A stretch of DNA of 36,519 bases. Origin: Pseudanabaena sp. M53BS1SP1A06MG (GTDB taxonomy: Bacteria > Cyanobacteriota > Cyanobacteriia > Pseudanabaenales > Pseudanabaenaceae). Shown here piece after piece: positions 18,001 through 25,280 of this stretch. Positions within the stretch are counted from its first letter, which is position 1. Each line of letters starts with the position of its first letter. The translations under genes were made by a program, and so were the position numbers. The notes under the pieces are model-generated. The model was given only the letters and a program-made list of their open reading frames with translations. It had not been told where the DNA came from and did not search any database. The DNA lies in contig JADBWH010000148.1 in the NCBI GenBank assembly GCA_020404105.1, positions 1 through 36,519 on the forward strand. Direction: 5' to 3'.

Positions 18001-18200
18001 TTACCTGAAGAGTCAGCGATCGCTACTGCTAATATGCCTGACTGTTCTAGGAATTGGTAATAGTCCCCGCCAAGATCTACGGCCGTCCAAACCTCCGCAG
18101 CAATATCTAGCCCTTGGTAAGAAGGCAGACTCTGTGGCAGCAAGCTTCTTTGGAGTAGTCTGCCACTTGATAGATCATTAAAAGTTTCATTTAACTGCAT
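15033..18200 (-). CDS. SpoIIE/PP2C-type phosphatase fused to 14 WD40 repeats
   Basis: A 1055-residue soluble signalling protein. Residues 1-255 form a SpoIIE-like PP2C Ser/Thr phosphatase domain: GGDYYQF with D46, IADSSGKSVAGA with D63, FFSDGLFEA with D184 and EDDVSIVVIK with D242/D243 supply the metal ligands, so catalysis looks intact. Residues about 256-430 are helical and resemble the helical linker that precedes WD40 arrays in STAND-type proteins (AWERSEETDESALLRG, ALAWADDQTDLSKIDRNFLE, then coiled coil). From about 430 onward 14 WD40 repeats end in motifs such as IKIWN, VKLWQ, VKIWK, IRIWN, IKLWS, IIMWN, enough for two seven-bladed propellers. Likely role: sensing or docking through WD40 to control dephosphorylation, perhaps of an anti-sigma-antagonist-like partner. 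No kinase or antagonist gene is adjacent. Confidence 0.9.
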   Translation of the reverse strand: MQLNETFNDLSSGRLLQRSLLPQSLPSYQGLDIAAEVWTAVDLGGDYYQFLEQSGILAVAIADSSGKSVAGAIHAALFKGQLDAYAQQGRLQNPALVLNSLNQLLCKSGIDDSLALCYGALDFTTYELNIGNAGIPGPLIYRAKTNTCEEVVNPAIALGRFDSASYNSTSRALNEGDIVIFFSDGLFEAANAQGQEFGRSQGENISPLLQNVINLSQLTATEILNGLKQALNDFSGTDIPEDDVSIVVIKIKQKVNFSELRNCPYLEALQAWERSEETDESALLRGTRLAEALAWADDQTDLSKIDRNFLEASQRINEREQLMAARAADADRLEKLSQELEKSLDAERHQRIAAEMGEINEKIVALTISSEALYLSNNHIEAMIAGVIGGVQLKRLTTQVDESALVNLRANTQIRTITALEQVVYGTHECNRLEGHGFWVNKVCYSCDGQFIASASSDRTIKIWNISGVLLQTLVGHTNWVTSVAFSPDGNLLVSGSRDNTVKLWQRNPKTGEFSPQPIATMKGHEGPVLDVCFSHDGEMIASASEDTTVKIWKSDGAPIRTLRGGHDRWVTCVAFHPNSKSLVSGSADRNLIIWNISGLPIRHLRGHDSFVESVAYAPNGLSIISGSRDRTVKMWGSDGLLIKTFYGHSDKVWSVAFSNDSNTIASCGFDRTIRIWNIEQGLICTFQGHGDVVHSITFSPDGKTLVSASRDTTIKLWSLQGTPLRTLIGHTDQVASIAFSPNSKYLASACKDKTVNLWNANGTLEAVLEGHNDKVNCVTFSPDSTTILTAGADTSIKIWRTDGTLIDTISAHRAEIHSIVYRCDGQVFASCSADGTVRVWSADGKWLQTLTGHAAEVYSIDFSPDGSMLASASKDKLINLWSWDGTLLRTLDSHSAEVYTVCFNPNGKMLASGSMDQSVKLWSIEGDLIKTLNGHSAEVTSVCFSPDGKSIVSASEDSTIQFWSGDGTLLRTFNGHQGSVRSVCFSPNGKILVSTGEDHKIIMWNLDLDNLLIRGCQWLQEYLRTNTNVSEEDKRTCLGGCAWLYKYLKSTPPS

Positions 18201-18360
18201 ATACTAGTAGGCAGAGAGATCCTGAGGACAAATACTTGCAAAAATAACAGCCTGTTGAGAAAAGGTATAGCGTTGTAAACCTTGCAAATAGTCTGAATCA
18301 TTTTACTTTATTATGTCTATCCCATAAAAACCTCATCAACATGCTGTAATTTAACTATTA

Positions 18361-18864
18361 TCATTCACATTCAAGGGTTTCACGGGTTAGTCTTTTGGTC
18401 TTTGGATTTTGTCCTTTTGCCAATTGACAAAGCTTCTGACGTACTGGGGGTCGTAAGTCCACATCGGTAAAGTCAGCTCCATCAATAATTACATTATTAA
18501 AGGAAGTTCCGTAGGCAAAAGCGCCTTCCAGTAATGCGTTGGTTAAATTTGCCTTGTCAAGACGGGCATTATCAAGAGTGCTATTGCTGAGATTTGCACC
18601 TGTTAAGTTCGATTCTTTCATATTAGCAGCAAAAAAGCTAACTCCTTGGGCATCAGCATTTACAAATGAAGAATTCCTGAGATCTGATTCATTAAACTGA
18701 TAACCTTGGAGAGATCGCCCTGAAAAATCAGATCCTTCCAAAAAAGCTTTGACATATACATCAGCACTAACAGGATTTGCACCAAATACGATCAGGGATA
18801 AGCATAGCAATATATTGATGGTTTTAAAGATAAAATTTCGTAAGAACCAAGCTGCGATTTTCAT
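18361..18864 (-). CDS. Exported pentapeptide-repeat protein
   Basis: A protein of 167 residues from the ATG at 18864 (MKIAAWFLRN); an ATG at 18879 would add five residues. The first 34 residues are a signal peptide (hydrophobic INILLCLSLIVFGANPVSA). Residues about 40-135 hold tandem pentapeptide repeats of the A(D/N)Lxx type (SDLRNSSFVNADAQGVSF, SNLTGANLSNSTL, ANLTNALLEG, ADFTDVDL) that would fold into a right-handed quadrilateral beta-helix. A short basic tail follows with two cysteines that could form a disulphide. Pentapeptide proteins are numerous in cyanobacteria, and lumenal or periplasmic members mostly have no known function. The export signal points to periplasm or thylakoid lumen. 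Confidence 0.82.
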   Translation of the reverse strand: MKIAAWFLRNFIFKTINILLCLSLIVFGANPVSADVYVKAFLEGSDFSGRSLQGYQFNESDLRNSSFVNADAQGVSFFAANMKESNLTGANLSNSTLDNARLDKANLTNALLEGAFAYGTSFNNVIIDGADFTDVDLRPPVRQKLCQLAKGQNPKTKRLTRETLECE

Positions 18865-18934
18865 AATCATTATTTCCATATGTTATTGAGACTATCACAA
18901 GCGGGTAATTAGCTGGGCTTAATTTACATCAGAG

Positions 18935-18977
18935 CCAAAACTTGTGGCGTACGCGCAGCGAGCACCACAGGTTTTGG
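18935..18977. repeat. Palindromic repeat upstream of yraN
   Basis: Arms CCAAAACTTGTGG (18935-18947) and CCACAGGTTTTGG (18965-18977) pair at 12 of 13 positions around a GCGTACGCGCAGCGAGCA-like centre. It resembles 23118-23160 in design: arms with CCAAAA and a GCGCACGCGC-type centre. Confidence 0.55.
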
Positions 18978-19075
18978 GGCATTTAATTGCGCTTAGTTAC
19001 TTCATACCAAATAGGGACTGCACCAATGTCAGATACTCCCAATTTTATAGACTAGGAAGATACAGAGAAAGCATA

Positions 19076-19504
19076 ATGACTAAGCAAGTAGGCGATCGCG
19101 GTGAGAGCTTGGTGGCGCAACTCTTGCAGAGCAATGGCTGGCAAGTTTTAGAGACGCAATGGCGCTGTCAATGGGGAGAGTTGGATGTCATCGTCAAGGA
19201 TCAACAATGGTTACTTTTTGTGGAGGTCAAGACTAGAAGCGCTCGCAATTGGGATGGCGATGGCAGTCTTGCGATATCGCCGCAAAAACAAGCCAAACTT
19301 ATTAAGGCAGCATCTCTATTTTTAAGTCAGCACCCAGAGTTTGCCAATCTGAATTGTCGATTTGATGTGGCATTGGTACGGCGCAAAAATGGCGATCGCT
19401 ATCAAATAAGCACAAATGTCCATCATGCTAATCCAAAGCCAATTACGTCAGCCTTTACTTTACAAACCTATATTGAGGAAGCCTTTATTGCCGATGCTTT
19501 CTAA
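19076..19504 (+). CDS. YraN family (UPF0102) endonuclease-like protein
   Basis: A 142-residue protein from ATG 19076. A longer in-frame reading from 18944 runs through a palindromic repeat and does not resemble the family. It shows the UPF0102 signature: [12 protein letters not shown] (E10), then [10 protein letters not shown] (E35, D37) and LLFVEVKTR (E50, K52), which together form a PD-(D/E)XK-like nuclease site. These small Holliday-junction-resolvase-like proteins are widespread and their cellular role is not settled. It is transcribed divergently from the pentapeptide gene. Confidence 0.88.
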   Translation: MTKQVGDRGESLVAQLLQSNGWQVLETQWRCQWGELDVIVKDQQWLLFVEVKTRSARNWDGDGSLAISPQKQAKLIKAASLFLSQHPEFANLNCRFDVALVRRKNGDRYQISTNVHHANPKPITSAFTLQTYIEEAFIADAF

Positions 19505-19650
19505 AAAATGCAAGTTAGAGATAATTTGAAACTAGCTTTGAGAGGATGGGGGCTACGCAAACTCCCTCTTAAAAGGTCAAAAGTGAAAGCTTTGCTTAGT
19601 AAGTGTTTTAATTTTGGATTTTTAAATTTAGATTTTTAAAATTTACCAGA

Positions 19651-19690
19651 AAGGATAGAGGGACACTTAGCGTCCCTCTATCCTTTTTTA
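19651..19690. terminator. Strong terminator between yraN and the convergent glycosyltransferase
   Basis: A 14-bp stem AAGGATAGAGGGAC/GTCCCTCTATCCTT with the T-run on the plus strand. It overlaps the stop codon (19688-19690) of the minus-strand glycosyltransferase. The arms may serve both directions. Confidence 0.8.
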
Positions 19691-21013
19691 GAAATATTCA
19701 TGTTTACAAAAACTCGGTTGATTTTGATGCAGTTGGTGAATTTGCTCAAGGTATGACTGACTCTGCTCTTTTAGCCCCAAAGCCTTAATATATTTAGGGA
19801 TGGCTTGGTCAATCGTGTAGTGCATTTCGAGTAATTTCCGAGCATTCTTGCCAAGTCTTATTTGCGTATTTGGATCGGCAGCAAGCATGCGGATATAGTC
19901 AGCTAAACCCTGTGCATCACCATTATCAAAGCAACTACCACAATCGCCTCGACTAACCATTTCGCGCAAATAATTGTCCTGAGGACAGATCACCGCCACG
20001 GGTCGCCCTGCGGCTAAGATGCCATAGATTTTCGATGGGGCGATGGTATCACCGACATTCGGCAAAATGCTGACCAAAGAGAGATCGCAAGCGGTCAGGG
20101 AAAAAGGCAAAACTTCTCGATCTTGGTAAGGCAATTGCAACGCATTTGGCAGTTCTCCAGAGGTAATCGCATTGGCAATCATCTGTGAACCCACCCCATT
20201 ACCGATAAATACAAACTTAATATCCGCACGATGGCTCAGCAATTGCATACATTTGATCATTGTCCGACTATCATGGCAACGACCCAAGTTACCTGAATAC
20301 AACACGACAAAACTATCGGTTAAGCCATATTGATTGGAAAACCAATTGTCTAGCTTGGCAATCGGATTGATAAATTGCGGATCAGCCCAGCTATGGATCA
20401 CATGAATTTTGTCCACCAAATGTTTGTTTTTTTGGACTAATAGCTGCTTCATTGGCTCACTTAGGACAATCAATGATTCGGCTCTGTCCCAAACCTTACT
20501 ATTCACAAATTCCCAAAATTTGACAATCCAATGATTTGGGGCAATAACCCTCAAACGCACGGCTACTTCAGGATAAATATCATAAATAATGCAGCTATAG
20601 GTATGCCCAAAAATCTTGTTGTAAAACCAACCAATTAAACCGAGGAAGGGAGGTGCAGAAGTAAGTACTAAATGTGAGCCACGAATACTTTTACGCCGAA
20701 ATTTAATTATGCATCGCAGTAGGAACAAGAGACTGCAGATGAGTTTATTGCGAATCCGCTTTGACATAATGTGTACGGAACCAGTACGTCTTACGAAAAC
20801 ACCATTGCTCAATTCTTGATGTTCTACATTGGTTTGACGAAATGCATATCCTGGCATCCCAGTAAATACACTCACATCAAAACCCTCTTGAGCTAGCGCA
20901 CCAGCTAAGTCATAGATAAATTGTCCAGTCGCTGCATAGTCAGGTGGATAAAACTGAGTAATGATACTAATGCTAGTTTTTAAGTGGTTGTTACCTGCCA
21001 TTATTTTACTCAT
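19688..21013 (-). CDS. Group 4 glycosyltransferase (WcaI-like)
   Basis: A 441-residue GT-B fold enzyme. The N-terminal Rossmann half opens SIITQFYPPDYAATGQFIYD and continues with FDVSVFTGMPGY, a WcaI-like signature. A hydrophobic stretch around 85-135 (including LICSLLFLLRCI and LVLTSAPPFLGLIGWFYN) suggests membrane association. The C-terminal half has FVVLYSGNLGRCHD, VFIGNGVG, and the donor-binding motif around PSKIYGILAAGRPV, normally including the E-x7-E region. Such enzymes add sugars to exopolysaccharide or lipid-linked precursors, usually in clusters; here it stands alone. The donor and acceptor cannot be read from the sequence. M1 at 21013 or M5 could be the start. Confidence 0.87.
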   Translation of the reverse strand: MSKIMAGNNHLKTSISIITQFYPPDYAATGQFIYDLAGALAQEGFDVSVFTGMPGYAFRQTNVEHQELSNGVFVRRTGSVHIMSKRIRNKLICSLLFLLRCIIKFRRKSIRGSHLVLTSAPPFLGLIGWFYNKIFGHTYSCIIYDIYPEVAVRLRVIAPNHWIVKFWEFVNSKVWDRAESLIVLSEPMKQLLVQKNKHLVDKIHVIHSWADPQFINPIAKLDNWFSNQYGLTDSFVVLYSGNLGRCHDSRTMIKCMQLLSHRADIKFVFIGNGVGSQMIANAITSGELPNALQLPYQDREVLPFSLTACDLSLVSILPNVGDTIAPSKIYGILAAGRPVAVICPQDNYLREMVSRGDCGSCFDNGDAQGLADYIRMLAADPNTQIRLGKNARKLLEMHYTIDQAIPKYIKALGLKEQSQSYLEQIHQLHQNQPSFCKHEYF

Positions 21014-21206
21014 CAGTTATTTTTCGCCATCACCTGTTACAACTAGCTACATATCAGGTTCTGTCGAATGGCTTACCGCAGCTATGGAGATAGCCTTTGA
21101 TCCCAAACCAGAACTTACAGGTTTAATAGCTCTATAAAAATGTCTGCGTAACTATAACGTAAATTTGATTTAGTGGCATTATTTAGTATGATTTTGTCGG
21201 ATTTGA

Positions 21207-22169
21207 TCACCTGTAGTTATCTAGTAGGCGATCGCCTGCCTCGATCAACGCACTCCTGATCCCCACTTCAGTCATTGAGTGACCCGCATCAGGGACAACT
21301 ACAAATTCAGCTTCGGGCAAAGCTTGATGTAATTCCCAAGCTGTAAACATCGGGCAAACCACGTCATAACGACCTTGGACAATCACCGTTGGGATCTGGC
21401 GAATGCGATCAATGTTTTGTAGTAGTTGACTTTCAGAGATGAAGAAGCCTTTATTCATAAAGTAATGGCACTCAAGACGGGCAAAGGCATCAGCGAAATC
21501 TTCTGTCCCAAAACGCTCAATTAATGATGCATCAGGAATCAACTTACTTGTGCTTGCCTCCCAAACTGACCAAGCACGGGCAGCTTGCGATCGCTCTTGC
21601 GGGACATCACTGGTGAGACGACGATAATAAGCGGAAATCATGTCGTCACGTTCTTCAATGGGGATCGGTTGCAGGTATTTTTCCCAAGCGTCTGGGAAAA
21701 AATAACTTGCTCCCTCTTGATAAAACCAATCCAGTTCTTTTTTTCGCAGCATGAAGATGCCCCGCAAAATTAGAGCTTTGCAATATTCGGGATAGGTTTG
21801 GCTATAGGAAAGCGCAAGGGTACTGCCCCAACTACCTCCTGACACAGTCCAGCGATCGATGTTTAGATATTTCCGCAAGTTTTCAATATCCTCTACCAAA
21901 TGCCATGTGGTGTTTTCGCGAAGTTCGGCATGAGGTGTACTTTGACCACAGCCACGTTGATCAAATTGAACAATTCGCCAGCGCTGAGTATCAAAATACT
22001 GACGGTATATTGGTTGACTACCACCTCCTGGTCCGCCATGCAAAATGATGACGGGGTGACCTTGGGGATTGCCTGATTCTTCAAAATAAATTGTGTGTAA
22101 ATCTGAGACTTTGAGGAATCCTTGGTGATATGGCTCGATCGCTGGATATAGTTCACGCATAGAAAACAA
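21207..22169 (-). CDS. pip: Proline iminopeptidase (prolyl aminopeptidase)
   Basis: A 320-residue alpha/beta hydrolase of peptidase family S33 that releases N-terminal proline from peptides. Signature blocks: HGGPGGG (44-50, oxyanion hole), FDQRGCGQSTPH (69-80), the nucleophile S113 in GGSWGST, the catalytic acid D269 in QGRYDVVCP, and H297 in DAGHS. The length and the MRELYPAIEPY start fit the Pip subfamily closely, so M4 (22160) may be the true start. It is followed by about 190 bases with no gene. The ABC-2 permease lies upstream on the same strand, ending 81 bases before this start, with a terminator between them. Confidence 0.94.
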   Translation of the reverse strand: MFSMRELYPAIEPYHQGFLKVSDLHTIYFEESGNPQGHPVIILHGGPGGGSQPIYRQYFDTQRWRIVQFDQRGCGQSTPHAELRENTTWHLVEDIENLRKYLNIDRWTVSGGSWGSTLALSYSQTYPEYCKALILRGIFMLRKKELDWFYQEGASYFFPDAWEKYLQPIPIEERDDMISAYYRRLTSDVPQERSQAARAWSVWEASTSKLIPDASLIERFGTEDFADAFARLECHYFMNKGFFISESQLLQNIDRIRQIPTVIVQGRYDVVCPMFTAWELHQALPEAEFVVVPDAGHSMTEVGIRSALIEAGDRLLDNYR

Positions 22170-22221
22170 GAATTTATAGCTTGGTCAGTTATGGAAATGC
22201 TAAATATATCCTCAAAAATCA

Positions 22222-22246
22222 GAAAGGGTCGCTTTGCGACCCTTTC
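22222..22246 (-). terminator. Terminator after the ABC-2 permease
   Basis: An 11-bp perfect stem GAAAGGGTCGC/GCGACCCTTTC with a TTT loop, directly after the stop of the minus-strand gene ending at 22251. On the minus strand it is followed by TGATTTTTGAGG. Confidence 0.8.
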
Positions 22247-22250
22247 CTTC

Positions 22251-23030
22251 CTATAAATGACTTTCTTTTCGTAACATCCGTTTATAAGCGAGCCATCCTG
22301 AGGCGATCGCCACAATAAAAAATCCTGCTAAAAACCGCAAATGCAAAACCATGTCGGTACTAGTTAGCGCTTTGCTGTCGGTCGAGAGAGCTGTAAAGGC
22401 TTCGCTCATGTGATAGACAGGATTGAATTGGGTGATTAACAGTAAATCCTTCGATAAAAAGGTGGTAGGAAAAAATGCGCCACCTAACATCAATAGCGGT
22501 ACGCCAAAACCTGCCACCAGCGAATTCACATCTTCGACCTTACGCGCAAATTTGGTGGCAAGGACAAATCCCATCCCCACGTAGGAACCAATGCTCGCCA
22601 AGATCACTAAGGCTCCCACCGCAATTGATCCGCTAAAGCGCACTTCCCAAAAGGCAGCTACGGTATAGATAATCAAAGTCTGCCCCACACCGATCACGGC
22701 ATAGGCAAAGAAAATACCTAAGAAATAGGAAATCCCGTTAATTGGCGAAATTAATAAACGTTTAATAGTCAGGCTTTCACGTTCAGCAACAATAGTGGAC
22801 ATCGTGCCGCCAAGACAGCTAAAAAATAGGGCTGAGCCAATCAATGAGGCAGGAGCCGCTAGTTTGAAAGATTCGGCAGTGGTAATTTTTGAACCTTCCG
22901 CCAAGACAAAGCCATTGAGTAATAGCATCGAAATCGGGAAGATCACCCACAGGAGTAAGGTGCGGTATGTCCGAAATAGTTCTAATAAAATACGTCGCCC
23001 GATCGCGATCGCTTCATACCCATAGTTCAT
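22251..23030 (-). CDS. ABC-2 type transporter permease
   Basis: A 259-residue inner-membrane protein with six predicted helices: about 25-43 (LLLWVIFPISMLLLNGFVL), 58-80, 103-125, 138-160, 168-187 and 230-250. The ABC-2 signature is visible in ERESLTIKRLLISPINGISYFLG, the cytoplasmic coupling segment, and in LVAGFGVPLLMLGGAFFPTTFL, the last pore helices. The family exports drugs, polysaccharides or lipids with a separate ATPase; none is encoded next to it, so it must pair with an ATPase elsewhere. The N-terminus lies next to a divergent intergenic region of about 250 bases containing a large palindrome. Confidence 0.88.
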   Translation of the reverse strand: MNYGYEAIAIGRRILLELFRTYRTLLLWVIFPISMLLLNGFVLAEGSKITTAESFKLAAPASLIGSALFFSCLGGTMSTIVAERESLTIKRLLISPINGISYFLGIFFAYAVIGVGQTLIIYTVAAFWEVRFSGSIAVGALVILASIGSYVGMGFVLATKFARKVEDVNSLVAGFGVPLLMLGGAFFPTTFLSKDLLLITQFNPVYHMSEAFTALSTDSKALTSTDMVLHLRFLAGFFIVAIASGWLAYKRMLRKESHL

Positions 23031-23117
23031 GTGAGCTGTGCAGTAATTGATTACTTGTATAGTAATTGTAAAAGTAGGATCAGCTTTCCAGTCATAACGG
23101 GGTGTATTTTACCTAAT

Positions 23118-23160
23118 AAAACCCCAAAAGCTGCGGCGCACGCGCAGCTTTTGGGGTTTT
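23118..23160. repeat. Large palindrome between divergent transporter genes
   Basis: An 18-bp perfect inverted repeat AAAACCCCAAAAGCTGCG/CGCAGCTTTTGGGGTTTT around a GCGCACG loop. It lies between two divergent genes, so it is not a terminator for either; probably a dispersed repeat or operator-like element. Confidence 0.65.
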
Positions 23161-23276
23161 ATGTTTTTATTAAAAATATTGCAAAACAAAATTTTTAATA
23201 AAAATATTGTGGTTTTCCTGACGACAAAGTAATGTAAATCAGACAAAGATCAAGATCCTAAGATAGAAGCATAACT

Positions 23277-24335
23277 GTGTTAGATGGCAAAACTATCTTT
23301 AACAAATTCCTCAAACGCTTTTTAATTGCAGCGATCGCAATTTATCTTGCCTTTCGCCTGCGACAGACTTTGCAATTATTACTGACCAGCTTATTCTTAG
23401 CTGGCGCAATTTCCCCGATTATTGAAAAGATCACCAGCGTTCGGATCAATGTCCACAATTGGCGCATTGGTTTAAATCGGGTCTGGGCAGTTGTATTACT
23501 TTATCTAGTTTTATTAATCGTCGTGGCTTTAGCGATCACCCCCGCACCACAGATTATTTTAGAACTTGGTCAATTTTTTATTAAGCTTCCCAATCTCCTA
23601 GAGCAAATCCAACTTCCCAAAGGCGGTCTACTCAATCTCAGTCAAGAACAACTCAATCGCATTCTCCAAACTCAACCACTCATCGATCAAGCCCAAAATT
23701 TTGGCAAGGAAATTGTAAGTCAAACCTTTGGGTTTACCCTCCAAATTTTTAATGCGATCGGGGTGGGCATTTTAAGTCTCTTGATTACTGCCTACATGGT
23801 AATCAATTCCAGTAGTTTAATGCGGCGATGTCTGAGCCCTTTCTCTAAAAGAGTACGCCATGAAGTCGAATTTTTGATCCCACCCATTACCAGATGTCTC
23901 GGAGCCTATGTGGTCGGTCGCATTGGTACTTCGACCTTGTTGGGCTTTTGTACTTACTTAACTCTCTCTCTATTTGGCATTCCCTATTCAGGAGCTTTGG
24001 GACTATTAGTAGCTATCTCTAATCTCGTTCCTTATATAGGTGGATTAGTTGCTCTCATTGCCATTTTCATTGCTGCATGGGGAGTGGAATTTAATAAAGG
24101 AGCGATCGCTCTATTTATCTGCTTTAGTCTGCAACAAATCGAAGCATTTATTCTACAACCTTGGCTCGTTGCACCCTATCTCAACCTCGATCCTTTTGAA
24201 CTGTTACTATCCATTATCGTTGGTGCAGAACTTTTTGGCATAGTTGGAGCAATTATCGCTCCACCGATCGCAGGAACTAGCCGCATACTCTTCAATCACT
24301 TTGCAAGTCCTATAACAACTGATTCAGAAGAATAA
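23277..24335 (+). CDS. AI-2E / PerM family membrane transporter
   Basis: A 352-residue polytopic protein with the AI-2E (DUF20) layout: two N-terminal helices (about 12-45), another at 70-90 (VVLLYLVLLIVVALAITPAP), a soluble amphipathic region (95-150, LPNLLEQIQLPKGG), then about five helices to the C-terminus. Conserved blocks include GILSLLITAYMVINSS, LGAYVVGRIGTSTLLG, GIPYSGALGLLVAISNLVPYIG and EAFILQPWLVAPYLNL. Family members include TqsA (AI-2 exporter) and Na+/H+ antiporter-like proteins; the substrate of cyanobacterial members is unknown. It starts with GTG at 23277. A terminator follows two bases after the stop. Confidence 0.9.
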   Translation: MLDGKTIFNKFLKRFLIAAIAIYLAFRLRQTLQLLLTSLFLAGAISPIIEKITSVRINVHNWRIGLNRVWAVVLLYLVLLIVVALAITPAPQIILELGQFFIKLPNLLEQIQLPKGGLLNLSQEQLNRILQTQPLIDQAQNFGKEIVSQTFGFTLQIFNAIGVGILSLLITAYMVINSSSLMRRCLSPFSKRVRHEVEFLIPPITRCLGAYVVGRIGTSTLLGFCTYLTLSLFGIPYSGALGLLVAISNLVPYIGGLVALIAIFIAAWGVEFNKGAIALFICFSLQQIEAFILQPWLVAPYLNLDPFELLLSIIVGAELFGIVGAIIAPPIAGTSRILFNHFASPITTDSEE

Positions 24336-24358
24336 AAAAGGCGCATTGCGCCTTTTTT
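24334..24358. terminator. Bidirectional terminator between the AI-2E gene and the convergent YciI-like gene
   Basis: AAAAAA-GGCGC-ATT-GCGCC-TTTTTT: a short symmetrical hairpin that works in both directions. Confidence 0.88.
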
Positions 24359-24360
24359 AT

Positions 24361-24675
24361 TTAATAAACTTGAAGCCATTCATAGACTTCATAATCTGTC
24401 CAAATCCCATGTTGCCAATAGGGATCGGCTTCTACGAGTTGTTTTGCGGAATTCAAATCATGAGCAACATATACTGCAAATACCTTAGTGATATCTTGAG
24501 TCGGACCAATGGATAACAACTTCCCTGATTCGTGCAAAGCTTTCAGATTATCTAGATGTGCTTGGCGAAAGGGAGCGCGTTTTTCGATGACATTTTCGCA
24601 ATAGCTGCCCCAAACCACAAATTTCTTTAATTCTGTGCTCAATTTCCTAAAAATCCCAAAAATAACTTGACTCAT
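24361..24675 (-). CDS. YciI-like protein
   Basis: A 104-residue protein with a YCII ferredoxin-like domain from about residue 18 on: KFVVWGSYCEN, RAPFRQAHLDNLKALHESGKLLSIGPT with the conserved H and the GKL...GP turn, VFAVYVAHDLNSAKQLVEADPYW with the typical ADPY, and a C-terminal WTDYEVYEW strand. YCII proteins form small dimers; one member is a dehydrochlorinase, but most have no known activity. M1 is the only good start and leaves an N-terminal 17-residue extension that may be a late start-site artefact. It is convergent with the AI-2E gene. Confidence 0.82.
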   Translation of the reverse strand: MSQVIFGIFRKLSTELKKFVVWGSYCENVIEKRAPFRQAHLDNLKALHESGKLLSIGPTQDITKVFAVYVAHDLNSAKQLVEADPYWQHGIWTDYEVYEWLQVY

Positions 24676-24819
24676 AAATCAAGATTGATGACAGCATCTT
24701 GCTTATTTACAAAGCTCAGCTAAACTTTTACAAGAGTTGCTATGTGGCACTTATAAAAGTTTAGCTTGATTTTATGACAGCACTTTGGGCTGTAGTAATC
24801 TTGTTTATTAAATTCTATT

Positions 24820-24993
24820 TTAGTTGAAAAACAAGCGATCAATGATCAAAGTAACGGCTGTGGCAAATGCTGTTACCCCGATCGCTACAAGAACATTTTG
24901 ACCTTGACTCACACTAAAGCAAGCAACTGTGCCTGCGCCCAAACCTGCTGTAACTGCTGCAACTACAGGATCTTTAGTTGATTTATTGTACAT
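24820..24993 (-). CDS. Small hydrophobic membrane protein (57 residues), unknown
   Basis: ATG at 24993, stop at 24820-24822, 57 codons. The polar start (MYNKSTKDP) is followed by a hydrophobic segment with GLGAG (about 10-27), SVSQGQN, then a second hydrophobic helix VLVAIGVTAFATAVTLII (about 34-51), and an end DRLFFN: a likely hairpin of two membrane helices. No family is recognised. No strong ribosome-binding site is visible. It lies in an otherwise gene-free 600 bases, divergent from the coiled-coil/FGE protein at 25281. An independent small gene is plausible because the frame is clean, the composition is membrane-like, and it contains a HIP1-like GCGATCG in a neutral place. Confidence 0.55.
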   Translation of the reverse strand: MYNKSTKDPVVAAVTAGLGAGTVACFSVSQGQNVLVAIGVTAFATAVTLIIDRLFFN

Positions 24994-25280
24994 ATTATAA
25001 AATACCGACCATTGGAAAATTTTTTAATAATGGTTAGCCTACAGCAGTCAACAAAATCTGTTGAGGGTTCTCAATAATTCTTCACCCTAATCTACATAGG
25101 AATTACACATCGACTCAAAGCCCAGTATATTCATGAGCATTGCGTCAGTCCTAAAGGTATAGATAATGTATATTTCTCTTTTAATTGAACAGTTAAATTA
25201 GCTAATTAATCGTGAAATATAATCTGTTAAAAAATTTTATGATAATATTCAGTCAATAATCACTCCATAATCTGCTAATT

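Noticed and set aside
18944-19075. Longer N-terminus of the YraN-like protein
   Set aside because: It would translate through a palindromic repeat and does not match the family start GDRGE.
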